The position numbers and the translations under genes were made by a program. 64,000 nucleotides of DNA from Enoplolaimus lenunculus (Eukaryota; Nematoda; Enoplea; Enoplida; Thoracostomopsidae), in assembly GCA_030248215.1 (NCBI GenBank), contig JASANG010000133.1, positions 1 to 64,000 on the forward strand, in the 5' to 3' direction. How positions within the stretch are numbered: position 1 is the stretch's first letter; each line of letters starts with the position of its first letter. The notes under the pieces were generated by a model. It was not told where the DNA came from, did no database searches, and worked only from the letters and a program-made list of their open reading frames with translations. This document shows positions 35,038 through 48,545 of the stretch, piece by piece.

Positions 35038-38000
35038 AATTTGTTCATGCCGTTTTTCAAAATTGTTGCCAGGCAATATCCAGCTCCGCTGTGCACCCTA
35101 CATACAGAATAGAAGCAAACAAAGCAGCTTAAAGCCAAAGAACCAGTCTAAGGACCTTTCGTTGGGACGAATGACTGAAGTCGCAATGATCAAAAGTACT
35201 GAGTTGGGGAAAATGGCAAATGCATAAAGCGCTAAGTACAACAGCCCGCATTGCCATGACCTGATCACTATCCAAAAATCAGCCCGCTCTGTTATCTGAT
35301 ACAGTTTAGTTTAAGTCCGAAGCGCTCGTTTGCCGAACACCCCGGGTTTTATTAAAAGGATAAACCACATTTACATCAACGAAAGCAATTATATAAACCA
35401 AAGAAGGCAACAACATATTATCATAACATAACAAAGGTCCTTGAAAATTACCCATTATTCTACTCTGCTTGCAAGGATATTATTCAGAGCAAATATGTTA
35501 AAAAGCACACAAGAAACCTAGTTTCAGAACAAACTACAAATCAGGTACGCTGAGAAAAAGACATTCGAAAACCCAGCATGCTATCATTCTGTCGGGTTAT
35601 TGTTCCAAAAACCTTAAAAAAACATTCTTCTTTTAGATACAGCTTAAGTTTGCACAAATTTCTATAAACATTTTCCTGAAAAACATCAACAACACAGACA
35701 TTTTCATTGTTAAACTCGAGTTTACATCGAGCCCTCCATATTGCCAATTGTGCATCTGATACAATGACATTGGGAAATCTAAACTTAACATACCAGGAAA
35801 ACGCCGCTGGGTCTAACCGTAGGTCTGCCTCCAGCTCCGGCACAAAATATACCTACGGCTCGTCTAGAATTTTACCCGTGGACCCCTTCAATTTCGGTAG
35901 AGCAATTCAAATTTTTAGTTTCACAAAAATCGTATCGTTCGATGCGCTTGGATATTATTTTTAGAACAAAGTATCGGAATTTCTTAAAAATAAACCTAAA
36001 AACGTTATCTTTTACAAATTTTAACATAGTTAAACAACCGAATTTGACGGCTCCTACAAATCCCGCAATTTGGGTGTCCAAATGGCAAATGATTTTCATC
36101 CAAAAAGTTAGACTAGAGTCTATAACTGTTTACGGCATTATCTCAAGAATACCGAAATAATTACACGGCTACCAATATATTACAAACTCTGTAATAATAT
36201 AATTTACTGCCGTCAAACACGCACAGTGTGATGTGAGAACGCATCGATTAAAGAACCAAAACTACTAACATACATTCAAAATTGCACACAAAAAGGTAAA
36301 ATCTACAACCAACAGCAATTAAACAAATGTTGAAATGACATTTTACAGGAGTTTACATTTAAACCGTAGAGTCCCGGAAAGAATCTAGGGCTATCTAGGG
36401 GGCAAAAGTGCATTTATGCACTTTTCACTGCGTTCCAAACCGTGGCTTCGATTGCCATTATTTGTTTTTGAGATGCAATCGCTCGCCGACGCGATTTCAA
36501 CTGGTTACGGTTACTGCGAATATAAATGTGCACACATCCGCGAACGCGTAGTACTATAGATTCAATCGGTTCTTGTTATTTCGGTTAAAACAGCGTTTTG
36601 GAACGCGATAGAAATCGCGTGAATACTGGACTGGCCGCGAGCAAAAAAATTAATTCGCGAGTATTAAACGACGACCGCAGACTTGAACAGTTAGTAATGA
36701 TTCAAGGCAGACTTACACTATAGTAGCATACGGAGTGTTCCTTCTTGAATTTAAAAGTATAACAAAGGCATATACTTCACGAAACATACAAAAACCTGCA
36801 GGTTTTTGACTTTGCAAAAATGAAATACCGAATGACCAAATGGACGTTTCACATCTCCGAACCGAAGATGGCATACGAAACTAATAAAACACAGAAAGCT
36901 CGAGTATTGTGCTTATTAAAATAAGATGTCGGTATTTACACGTGTTCTACAAAAGACATCATGACACTTTCCAATCGGTAGGAAGCATACTGATCACTGC
37001 CAATGATTTGTCACCCATATCGTATATTACAGTCGCATGAAATGCAATATTCGACAACACAACAACATATTCAAAACTGGCGAACAATGAATAGACTGAA
37101 ACATAAAAATATATTGGAAAATAAATCAAGGCAACATTTTAGGAACAGATCTATCAACTGGTACTTGGTTGGATTACCATCTGTACCTGGCAATTACTGC
37201 TGCGTACGGTTCAGAATACGGCTGCAAAAACAGAAAATCAGAATCCGCATGCACATGGCCGCTGAAACTTACAGAAAGTTTACTCGAAATAAATAATTGG
37301 ACAATTAAAAAAACAGCAAGCATTTCCTAGCTTGACTCCACTTTTCTATACCAAACTTTGTATTTTGATGCAAACTAACTAGCATCACAAATTTATGCGT
37401 TAAACGTCGAAACGCTATTAGCACAACATACGGTTAGTTCACATAAGCCTACGCAATCGGTTAGCTTGTCTTTGAATAGAGGTTTCCAAATTAACTGCAA
37501 CAATGCACGTTACTATATGTCGACAATGTTTCATTTGAAATTTTCCAACATCCACCATACTTAATGCAAATTACAACGTACTTCCAGGCTCGCAATACGC
37601 ATTATGTCTATGGAAGAAGTAAAGACATAACAGGAATGCTGAGAGACTGAGCAGAAACAATACAGATTTTATTTGAAACGATTTTTCGCCCTAAAGAAAA
37701 ACATCATACAAAATAACTAGAAACCATTTTATAACTCAGTTTCATCAGAACTACTGTAATCGAAATAAAAAACCATTATCCACCTCATGGTACTCATAAA
37801 TAATACACAAAAGAACATCATACACCCACATATAGGCACCTACATACATTACACTGAAAACCAAAGATTTAAAAATTAAAAATGTCTAACCAGAAGACAA
37901 TTTTAATTTATAATCATAAAATACAAAGTTAAACTGTCTTACGCAACTGGAAACCAAACGACTTACAATTGAAGCAGACCTTCTCCTTCCAGAATGATTA

Positions 38001-38767
38001 AACATGACCAACGTTGCGATCATGTAAAAAAACGAAAATGCTATGAACATAACGAAAGATAATTGATGTAAATCTAAAAATAAAACAAACTTTCCTCCAA
38101 ATAAAAATACTGCTCAATCAGGCTTATTGTTCACCAACAAAATGCGCACCTGATTAAATACTAAATTAACAATATTTGCTATTTTAGCTCTGGTGAAACA
38201 ACAAACTGTAGAAAAACGTTATATAAAACACCAGCGTTGCACTCAATTCGGAGCCGTATACAACTTTGTAACAATGAAGAGATAGAAACACACAACTTAC
38301 ATTTATTTTCAATCGACGCTACATAAGTTAATAGGATAAGTGCTACATTTTCGCCAAACTGAAACAGAGCAACAATCCAGCAAAACCAAGCGTATTCTTC
38401 TCTATAAAAACAACCGAAACACCATTTTGTATATTATTTTTGACATTACAAACTAGAACCAGAGTTCACAACGAAAACTTGCCTTCAGATTATAATTACG
38501 CACCCCGCTTGTCAAATGCGCGTCCAATCTAACGCCTGTTAGAGACAGCTGTGGTAATTAAAATATTTGAAGCAGGAATTAAAGTGCAATTGTGGTTCGC
38601 TGATCTGACAGATATGAAAACGGCTCACCACTGATGCAAATATTTAAATCTGCTTAACTCTCCAGGGCATGAATCGGTTCCGACAATATCCACGTGTCTA
38701 GATATGTGTGGAACAGCTAAGTAAGAACCTAGGGTTTCGAAGTTAAAACGACTTTGTAAAGCATGTG
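35038..38767. other. long non-coding stretch
   Basis: No gene recognised. It holds a repeat E fragment at about 35795-35885 (the minus frame at 35541-35843 starts inside it and was not called), a short CG-richer stretch at 36410-36660 with an imperfect GTTCCAAACC/TTTTGGAACG inverted repeat, and otherwise AT-rich sequence. Confidence 0.45.
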
Positions 38768-38999
38768 CAGGGATGTGCTGTCTCGGTAAAAAACCGAGAC
38801 CCAAGACCGAGAACCGACAACCGTAAACACAAAAATTACCGCAAAATTTTATTTTTAGCAAAAACACACTGACAAACACTTATATAGAAATATAACACTA
38901 CCCGACGCAACTTGTCTTTCTCCTTTGGTCTCGGTCTGAAACCTACCGAAACTAAAAAACAAGACCAAGACCAGCCAAATCCCGAGACCGCACATCAGT
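38768..38999. mobile_element. inverted-repeat element, family D, short copy
   Basis: Left CAGGGATGTGCTGTCTCGGT, right CCCGAGACCGCACATCAGTG. An internally deleted version (about 232 bp) of the 767-bp element in the AAR2 intron. Confidence 0.75.
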
Positions 39000-39868
39000 G
39001 AACATATGCTTTTACTATTTATAGGTTATTATGCGTATATCACATAGACAACATTACTTCAACTCAACGTTTCATTTTTCAGCAAAAAATGTTTGTCTAG
39101 CAACAAGATACATTCTTGGTTACAGAATACTCACAAACCCTGGTTAGCACCAGCACCGGAACAACTCTGGCAAACCCACCATTTCTACTACTTACTTACT
39201 ATGTACATGTTAAATATAAATCTCACATAGTTTGATTTGCTCTACTAAACTAAAAAATAGATCGTTTCAACAACCTACCCTGCAAATCGGGGCTTTAAAG
39301 GCGAAGTCAAATAGAAATTTTTGTAACAAATTGCGACTAGAAATCGAGGTGCAACATGAAGACAAATACAAATGCGCCAAATATACCGCTCAGGTGTATT
39401 ATCGCCAACTGCCGCCGATATTGATGGTAGAAAATTAGGAACCTTAAAACAACATGCGCCATCAAATGAACAAAAAGCAGTGTTAATATACCGCGTACAA
39501 GTCTGTTAAATATGTACAATCCTCTATGATTGCTTGCGATAGTATAGAGAAAAGTTTTAATAATAAGTAAACACGATGCTAGTTATACGTATCTGTTAAG
39601 GTGTTAGTCACCCGAATTCGTCAAACGGCATTCAGTGGTATGTTGGCTTATAATTCGTTTTTTCGTAAGTTCAAAAAGAATATATTAAAATATTATTGAG
39701 GATAAGTGGCCGAAAACTGCAAATATGAATTTGCCTCATTTATGTGGTTGTAACGATAGAGTTTCCAACTACGTAAGAAACTTTGTTCGTTTTTTACCAA
39801 AGAGCGCCCTTAGTTGAACGAGATGATATTTATGTAAACCCTTGGTTCAATTGAGTACAAGTATATAT
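39000..39868. other. non-coding stretch
   Basis: No gene or clear repeat seen. Confidence 0.45.
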
Positions 39869-40110
39869 CAGGGTTCCAACAGGAACTAAATGCCGGAACA
39901 GGAATTGAATTTCGTTGCAGAACCCGGGACACGAACCGGAATTCGAAATCATTTTCATCACCGAGAATTACAATTTGGTCTTTTTAGAAAACTTGCCAAA
40001 AATGGCTTAAGCGAATTTTCAGCTATTTCGTCAGCAAATTTTGTGAAAACACATCAGAAACAGCTTATTAACCAAATTTAACTAATTGCAAAAACATTCG
40101 TTTCGAGATA
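39869..40110. repeat. dispersed repeat G (GGAACAGGAATTG)
   Basis: AGGGTTCCAACAGGAACTAA ... GGAACAGGAATTGAATTTCG ... matches the reverse complement of 49494-49856, including the TTTTAGAAAACTTGCCAAAA block. A related fragment lies near 40.39-40.80 kb (CCGGAATTGGAA, ACCGGAAACGGA). Confidence 0.65.
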
Positions 40111-42489
40111 AACATTTTTAAAGATATATATCGAAATGTTTAGAAAACACAGCTTAACACTGTTAATAAACTGTTCTTCATCAATAAAAAATTATGGTCT
40201 TTACCATGCAATGTGTTTTCGTTGACTCCTGAAAGTGAAGCAGGATAGACAAAACGACGCAGCAAACAAATCCAAACACAGCCCAGCCACAGCCCCACGC
40301 AGTAACAACTTTTAGCGAGATATTAAATATGATGTCATCATTTAACATGATGTCATATGCTGTATCATTACAAACAATTAATGCTTTGCAAGCAAGACGC
40401 AACCGGAATTATAAAATGCCGGAATTGGAAAGTTAAAAAACACCGGAAACGGAAACAAAAATACTTGTTACGGAAAAATTCATTTTAAACTCAACTATAT
40501 ATATCGCTTTTAATGGCGTAAACAAACCATTAAAGAATGTCAAAATCCTGAAACAATTGCAGTAGGTGGACTTGGGAAGTGGAAACGTATAATAAATTAT
40601 GAACTATGGCATAAATTGAATATTTTGGCAAGACACGCTCAGACAGTTTTAGAAGAATAAGTTAGAAAAATATGCCAATTTTCCATAAATTTTCGAATGA
40701 GAAAAATTTTCAATACCGAAAATCCGGGAAAATTCCGGTGAAAAAATAAAGGATATATTATCGAAACCGAATAGTACAGTACCAGATTTTCTTACCGGAA
40801 CCAAAATTCTGGTTGCACACTGTTTGGAAAGAATATAAACGAATTCTAAGCACACTTACACTGCAGTTGAACAATACATAACAGTGAACCACACCTTTCG
40901 AGCACCTAACATGTCGACGCTTCTAGCAAGCTAACATGAGAAGCCGTATTCTCTGTCGGGTGCGACCCCAGTGTGCACTCTGTGTCACACTGGTGCCCAC
41001 CCTCGGCATTCCTCGAACTACTACCTATGTCGTTTCCATTGGGGTGCAAATAACCTCTGTCTCAGTCTCGGTCCGAGGATCGTGATTTATAAATAACCGG
41101 TATCATTTTAGTCTTGCCATATCACTTGCTCATTTGTCAAACAGTTGTGCTTTAATATTCCTGCCAAATTCTCTTAAAACTTATTGTGTTCTCGGCTAAC
41201 TTCGCTTATGTCATTTGCGTGCATTATTACACATATTTCATATTGTGTTTTCAGGTACTAAAACCATATTTTCCTACCAAATTCTATGTGCTCAGTTCAA
41301 TGCGCTATCCCATTTGTGCCAATTCTTTCCCTTGTGACCCTTTTGTGCAATTTTCTACATGTCATATTTCTTGCGATCTAGTGGTGATTCGAAAACATTC
41401 TCACAATTCGGTGGTAGCTTAGCTAGTGTTTAGTGCGTACTTGACTGCAGTTTATGCATTTCGGATAGCATTATTTTCGGACGGATTAAAACTATAATTT
41501 CTAGCCTTGACGGAGTATTATAAAGTTGTAATTCGGAATCGGCATATTTTAATTCCATTTTCATATTATTTGTGCTATTTTTGTAATTGTTACCCGGGCG
41601 TATTTTGATTAGCTGTCCCGTAAGCTGTGTCTGACAGAATTCACTCATAATTTACGTATCAGTTGCAATTCCCCGGAAGTTTTCGCAGTTATATTATTTT
41701 TCGGCTGTATGGCCCTCGTTCAAAAGTTGTAATCACTAAAAATCGGGGGAAAACTATAATTGTTGTTAAACGCATTGTTAATTGCTAGTAGAACGGATAC
41801 TCTTATAAACGCGTACGAGCCGTAGAAGTGTGTAAAATTGTGTGACAACTGTTCCAGGATCGACCAGCTAACTTTTGGACCATTCAATCAAACTTTATCA
41901 TTTTTACATGTTTTATGCGGTCAAATTTTATTCTGCTGACGGAAATATCTTTATAGTAGCAATAGGTGCACAGCTCTTTTAAATTTCGCACCATTTATTA
42001 ATTTTAATCGTAACATGATTTAAGATAGGTGAAGATAAGTGGTTTACCCCATTCATCTTTTACTGTTTATTGGGGATATATACTGTTAATCTTAAATCTT
42101 ATATCGTGTCTTTCTATAATATTTTGTTCTTATTTCGATGTTTAACAGTGTTTACCTTTAATAAACTTTTTGAGTTTTTGAGTTGAGTTGAGTTAAAACT
42201 TTTATTTTATCGCAAATCACTAGCTACATATTTTTCAGTTGTAGCCAACGATGAGTTTGTTCCTTGCGTAAATAGTACTTTAAAACGGATGGATTGCAAA
42301 GACATATCTTAAATTCTATGTTATAGTCCTATAATGCTATCAAACTACAGCATCTGCGATAGCTCAAATTTTACTATATAATGCATTTCTATCACTATTT
42401 ACTCGATTAATTTTTATAAACCGAGCTAAAAATTTAACAAATTTCTGAGTTTGCGGGAAATGAGCAGTTTAAACTTTTTAAGGACTGAA
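40111..42489. other. non-coding stretch
   Basis: No gene recognised. A GC-richer segment at about 40900-41100 contains GTCTCAGTCTCGGTCCGAGG, a scrap of family D. Confidence 0.45.
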
Positions 42490-42925
42490 TTACAGAAACA
42501 TGACTTAAGTCGATCTTTGACTTAGGTCCGAATTTGACGTAAATCAGAGGTTCTCATTTAGTTTGTTGCTTGTCAGTTAGTAAGCTGATGGTGACGAACA
42601 CCACTATATTACAGTTTCAGGTTCTGATATTGAAGTGAGGTTAAAACAGGAATGGAATCTGTGCTCTTATCAAAAATTTTGACTTTTATACTTAAAGCCG
42701 CCCATCTTAAGTTCGAATTTGACTTAAGTCAAAGGTCGACTTAATCTTTAAACTTTTCTGTTATAAATCTTAAATTAAACGCTGAAATACATAAAATTAT
42801 CCTGATTTAATCCTAGCTATTAGTACTTAAGTCCGAAGCCTATCAATTTCAGTTACATTAGCTACGATTACGTCCCGAAATCGTCATATAAATCAAAGAT
42901 TCACTTAAGTCATGTTTCTCTAACC
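42490..42925. mobile_element. foldback element with GACTTAAGTC ends
   Basis: AGAAACATGACTTAAGT at about 42494 is mirrored by ACTTAAGTCATGTTTCT at about 42904; inner copies of GAATTTGACTTAAGTCAAAG occur near 42528 and 42716. About 435 bp, no coding capacity. Confidence 0.7.
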
Positions 42926-43393
42926 CATCCAATATATAGAATTGAATTTACGCTTACACAGCTAGTGTATATAAAGAAAAAATAAAACTTTGTAGGTACA
43001 GTGTAGGTCCGATCGACATTATTACATAACTAAGAAAGCAATACTTTGATTAGATATTTCTTCTTGTTATAGTTAATATTTTAGACTTGAAAGACAGCAT
43101 GCAGATTATAGAAAAGTATGTTAGAAGATAAAATTTGTTCAGGTGTTTAACTTTGAGGTTGTGTTTTGGTATCTTTGAAACTGTTTCTCCTTCGACGAGA
43201 GTATACATTTTTAGTATCAACCTACCATATTCACCTGCTATTGCGCTTTGTGAACGTCGTGGAACTTATGAGCTCACAGAATGGTTTTCTGAAACTTTTC
43301 ACATATTGTATTTGATTTTCTAAAGTAATGTATTGAATTTCAATTTCGCATGTAGTTAGACGCTTCACACAATTGACAAATGTAGTGCAGTGC

Positions 43394-43520
43394 ATATTTG
43401 GCGCAGTGGTAACAGCGTCTGCCTTACACGCAAAAGGCCGCCAGTTCGAAAGCACTCGCAACCCACTTTTCTAGCTGCTTACTTGAAAGGTCTGATGTCC
43501 CTGTTCCTACCTTGACTAAC
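43394..43520 (+). repeat. tRNA-Val-derived SINE, copy 1
   Basis: tRNA-like head: A box TTGGCGCAGTGGT, anticodon-like arm TCTGC-CTTACAC-GCAAA (anticodon position TAC) and B box CCAGTTCGAAAGC. A shared tail (CTTGAAAGGTCTGATGTCCC) follows, which is not tRNA. The arms are imperfect, so it is not a functional tRNA. Pol III promoter boxes are intact in outline. Confidence 0.75.
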
Positions 43521-43576
43521 ATGGGCGCTACTCCTTGGACGCAATGGTAAACTGCGACGATAAATGCAGTTGGAGA

Positions 43577-43712
43577 GGCGGGCTATGGGGCGCAGTGGTA
43601 TCACAGTCTGCTTGACACGCAGAAGGTCGCCAGTTCGAAACCACCCGTAACCCGCTTTTCCAGCTGCTCACTTGAAAGGTCTGATGTCCCTGTACCTACC
43701 TTGACTGACAAC
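43577..43712 (+). repeat. tRNA-Val-derived SINE, copy 2
   Basis: Same family and strand as the copy 180 bp upstream: GGGGCGCAGTGGTATCACAG, arm TCTGC-TTGACAC-GCAGA (anticodon position GAC), CCAGTTCGAAACC, then the same CTTGAAAGGTCTGATGTCCC tail. The anticodon stem pairs perfectly. The spacer between the copies is not repeated. Confidence 0.78.
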
Positions 43713-44207
43713 AAGTTACCACTGCAAACAATTGTGCAAAAATATAGATACTAGGCCAAAAGACATGAATATGAGGTAATTTTGTCTAGTTTGACTTTGC
43801 AGCTGTCATGTTTACACTGTAGGTACTTGTAGTACAGATTTACACTGTTTTAGTGTCCTAATGGTCACTCATATATATTATGAACCAATAAAACTAGCAC
43901 TTTGAAAAAACGAGAGCATTTGACTATCGAATTTGCACTTCGCACTGTATTCTTCGTGCCTTTATGTGCGTACATATTATTATATCATTGTAAGTAACTG
44001 GACATATCAAAAAGTTGTTACGTATTGTCTGCACAGTGGATACTGGCATATATCCGCTCTTAAACATAAATGACATATAAACATAAGCAGCTAACATTCA
44101 CAAAAATATTCGTGAAGCATTTGCGGATCAAAGTTTAAATTCTATTAAACCTACAGCACTATTTAAACCTGAAATTTTGTGCGTAACATGATTATCGGAA
44201 ACATGTC

Positions 44208-47200
44208 ATGGAAACGTTAATTCACCAAGTGACAAAAGATGGCGCTGTGCCGCCGAAAAATGCAAACTCAACCAAACCAGTTCAGCCGTTTCCAACCAAT
44301 TTAAGCAGCATTAACGACAACAAATACGGAATGAGTGGCAACAGAAAGCAAATCGGTGCGTCACCACACTCAAATATAGAAGAAAGTCAATATGATACAA
44401 CTAGCACTAGTGTTTCATTGAGTTTGGAGACAACTGACAGAAAAGGTGACAGTAACAAAGACATAGCGACGAAAAAACGACCTTTGGTGCCGACACAGCA
44501 AACCTCGTTTCGTCAGCAAAGCTCGCTTTTTTCGCCAAATGTCAACATAGGTGGAAGTAGTAGTCAACTGTTGTTGAATAACAGCAACACCAGCAGCGGT
44601 GTTCACTATGCCGCAAGAATTGGTGCAAGCAATTCTGCTACAACAGATATCTCAATAGTTCGAGATGCACAACCGTTGGTGACTACATCGACAACAGCTA
44701 TGGCTGGTAATCTCAACACGTTGGTGCCGCCTCCTACGGTGTCTTCTAGCCAGATATCCAAATCCCACCCATCTGTGATGGCATCGAATAAACTTAACAT
44801 GGTACGAAATGATACGGTGCCCACCGGTCCTCAACAAACTCCGTTAGGTACTGGTGTGACGGCGGGATTAACAGTGACGACTGCAACGTCAACAAATAGC
44901 TCAACAAAGAAAACAGGTGGCACAACGGTTCCGTTGGCGGTTGCTGGTAATCAACCTAGACCTCCTGGGTATGCACCGACATCAATATCGCATATTGTAG
45001 GATTTAAAAGTGGCGCAGTGAAAAAACCCGGTGCCGATAGTAGCTGTGGAAGCGGCAGTAATGGAAATAATGATAATAATAACAACAACAATAATAATAA
45101 TAAAATCCCACAAGGCTCAATAAGGAATACTAATAGTAATCTTAACGGCAGTAATAATAGTAATGCAAATAATAATAATAATGCTGCAGGACATTCGTCG
45201 GCGCTTAAAGCACTGTTGTGCTGTTGGGGCTTTCGTGGAGGACGAAGCAATGGTTCGCGCAGAAGACAAGGTACAACCGCTCCTGGTAATAACAATTTAC
45301 CGAATTCTCCACTCACCAATTCTGGACCATTATACTCACAAACGACGACGGCTGCAAACGCAATGGTTACTGCCACTGATAGTTGTTCGATAGTGCCTTC
45401 TGCGACACAACCTGGTGCTATAGGTATAGGAACGAACAGTAATTCATTCGGGCTTACGAGTCCCCAAGACTTGATTACGCAAGTGCATCGGGTCCCTGGT
45501 AACGCATTATCTGGTCAACTACCTATTACAACTGGCTCAAATTATATCTGTGGACCTAGTGCCGACCACGCCGGCAACAAACAAGGTCTTATATCGCGGC
45601 CCAGGCTAACGTTAGCCCAATCTGGTGATGTGGTGGATCAAGCTCAAAAGTCACTCGAGAACGGCAGCGGTAACCGACGGTGTTTGCTACCACGTCAGCT
45701 GGACCAGGATAAGTCAAAAAATTGCCTCATTATTGATTTAGATGAAACTCTAGTCCATTCGTCATTCAAGCCGGTGTCGAATCCTGATTTTATCATACCT
45801 GTTGAACTTGATGGAATGGTACACCAAGTGTACGTGTTGAAAGTAAGCTACATATTTCTTTGTTCTTTGCTACGTACGTACATAGACAGCACTTAATGTC
45901 GCTGGTTTGCTGATAGTTTTTGCATTTAACATCGCCTTGGATTTGGAATGTTGTCATTTTCTTTTGTTTGCGTTGCGTATATCAGCGCGTCTGATCCATG
46001 GTTGTTGGCCGGAAAAAAATTACAGAAAAAATGGGTTTTTCCATTTTTTCCAAGGGGGGATGGAAAAGAATTGAAAAACATTAAACGATTTTTAAATATA
46101 TATATAATTTGCAACTAAATATGATATAAAATAACGGTTTTAGATGACATGTAACTAATTTTCATGCAACACATCAACAGTGACCGTGACACATTATATG
46201 TCCCAAAAGAGCGAAAATTGCAGCATATGAGTATATAAATTGGTTTCGGAATTGAAACTTTTCCACGAGATTCAATGTAAAACTACATATGCAACTTGTT
46301 CAGTTCATTCACCAGGTTTCGTCGACAGTGGGTCCAAAGTTAGGGTGTTCAAAATTGAAAGCTTGCATCTAGCTTCAACCTTGCTGTCCTCGCGATGTTG
46401 CAGCAATTGAGAGACTTTGAAGTCAGAAAAACTCAAAAGTATTTTGGGATTTAATTGAGCGAAGCGAAACTCCGAGTGAAGCTCGGAGTTTCGCGAAGCG
46501 TTTTATGTTTTGTACTTGGGGGTCGAAAGGTAGGTGTCCGTCCGTCTGTCCGTCCGAAAAGAATCTCAGGAACGGCTGAACCGATTTTGATAAACTTTTT
46601 TTGTTTGAAAGCCAATTATCGTGGGGTGTTAACCTCACATTGGGGTTTTAAAATTTTGAGCCGTTTATTGGCTACATGCTAATTTGCATAATTAATTAAG
46701 CCTAAATTAGGACTTTCCACAATATTTCACTAATTATTTCAGTAAGAAGCAATCTAATTTTAGCATTAAAGGTTTTTGGGTGCGAAGAATCTGCGTAAAC
46801 TGTATACAAACCTACAAAACCGATAATTGAGCAGTTAGCTAATAGATAATTTGCATATTAGCATTGTTTATAAGGCTAAATTAGGACTTTTTACAATATT
46901 TCACTATTATTAAGGTTAAAAGCAATATAATTTCAGCACTAAAAGATTTTTAGGTACGAGGAATTTGAATCAATAGTTTACAAACATCCAAAACCGATAA
47001 TTGAATAGTTAGCTAATAGCTAATTTGCATATTACCTTAATTGACAAGACAAAACTAGGACTTTTTAAATTATTTCAATAATTATTAGGGTTTACTGAAG
47101 GTTTTTGGGTGCGAGGAATCTGAATAAATTGTTTACAAATCTCCAAAACCGATAACTGAATAGTTAGCTAATAGCTAATTTGCATATTAGCTTAATTGAC

Positions 47201-48545
47201 AAGACAAAATTAGGACTTTTTAAATTATTCCAAAAATTATTAGGGTGGCTGAAGGGTTTTTGGGTGCGAGGAATTTGAGGAAATTGCTTACAAATCCCCA
47301 AAACCGATAAATTAATAGTTAGCTCCATGCTAAAACTTAAATTTCTAAAAAAATTCGAATTTTAATATTTCAAATTCCTCCACTGGACTCAAAATGTTTT
47401 TGTCGAAAAGTTATACGAATTATATTACCCTTTGACACCTGTTGTGGAGCTAAGACGAATATTGTTAAATGTTTTCCAATCAGACGTCTGCTTAACTTGT
47501 CAGTGATATATATGTAATTTATCCAACTTCAAAAAATTTTGGGTTCAGATTTGGGCATGGAATGATCAAAGGATGTCATCAGAAGCTCAAATATGCAAAA
47601 ACTTTCAAAATACAAGCATTTTTGTGCAAACGACGGTTAAGGGTAGACTAACCGATCACTCAGACAAAGAATGAATTTTTTGCATTTTTTCACTTTTTTC
47701 CGGAAAAAATGCAAAAAATTCATTTTTCTGGTCGCAATTTTTTCCGAAAAAAACAACTCTGGTCTGATCTTTGAGACATAAACGTAGCTATTGCGTTTGT
47801 GTTTGAAAAAATAATTGAAATGCACAAAACTATAATAGTTTATGGAAGTTAGGTTTATTAGGTTTAAGTTTATAATGATGGAATGAGTTCTATCAGCATC
47901 GTATATTAAAACTGGAGTCGGCATCGGCTAAATTTTAAAATTTTTTGTATCATTGCATCACTATTTCGTATCACCGCAAAACTAATCCTACGACATGTTA
48001 AGTTAGATAAAGTTCTCAAACTCTCATGTATTTTGGCAAAGATTCCATAGGTTCTACGCAATGTAGATGTATATAATGCATGTCAATGGATTGTTTCATC
48101 ATTTTAGCGACCGTACGTTGACGAATTTTTGCGTCGAGTTGGTGCCTTGTACGAAGCTGTATTGTTCACAGCGTCGTTGGCAAAATACGCGGATCCAGTT
48201 GCAAATTTACTGGATCCAAATCGCGATATTTTCCGCGGTCGTTTGTTCCGGGAAGACTGCATTATGTATCAAGGAAGCTATGTTAAAGATTTAGGTTTAC
48301 TTGGGCGGGACTTGAATCGTATTCTGATTATCGACAATTCACCTATTTCATTCGCGTTTCATCCTGAAAACGCCATACCCGTAACATCATGGTTCGATGA
48401 TTTTAGCGATACTGAGTTGCTGTCGTTGTTGCCGGCGTTAGAGAAATTAGCATCAGAAGAAAACGTCGTTTCGACTCTGCGAATGCTGAGGGAACCAAGC
48501 CCAAGTCCGCCATTGGAGGTTCATATGGTTGACGTATCAGATTGA
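44208..48545 (+). CDS. scpl-1: SCP-type CTD phosphatase with long N-terminal extension
   Basis: Small C-terminal-domain phosphatase (HAD superfamily, FCP1/SCP type), which removes phosphate from Ser5 of the RNA polymerase II CTD and other phosphoproteins. Exons 44208-45842 and 48108-48545; AAA|GTAAGC and CATTTTAG|CGA join in phase 0 to give VYVLK-RPYVDEF, exactly the family sequence. Product 690 residues. The nucleophile motif DLDET is at 510-514, followed by [47 protein letters not shown] and PVTSWFDD. The start is supported by LIHQVTKDG (compare IITQVT in vertebrate SCPs), and LLCCWGF near 336-341 matches the membrane/palmitoylation motif of the family. Between them is a low-complexity region rich in Ser, Thr, Gly and Asn, including Asn runs at about 284-332. 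Vertebrate SCPs are about 260-275 residues, so the N-terminal part is greatly expanded. The 2.3-kb intron carries a tandem repeat. Confidence 0.97.
46459..47335. repeat. hairpin-headed tandem repeat in the phosphatase intron
   Basis: Opens with a hairpin (GCGAAACTCCGAGTGAAGCT...CGGAGTTTCGCG) and the sequence GGAACGGCTGAACCGATTTT. Then come about four copies of a 155-171-bp unit marked by TAATTTGCATA at about 46680, 46850, 47021 and 47177, each with AAAATTAGGACTTTTTA and AAAACCGATAA blocks. Non-coding; probably a mobile element with internal tandem growth. Confidence 0.75.
47669..47727. repeat. AT-rich hairpin in the phosphatase intron
   Basis: GAATGAATTTTTTGCATTTT is mirrored by AAAATGCAAAAAATTCATTT around a TTTTTTCCGGAAAAA centre. 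Strong inverted repeat of about 59 bp with no other feature. Confidence 0.7.

Noticed and set aside
44951-45376. Leucine-rich 141-codon minus-strand frame
   Set aside because: Shadow of the Asn-rich phosphatase exon on the other strand.
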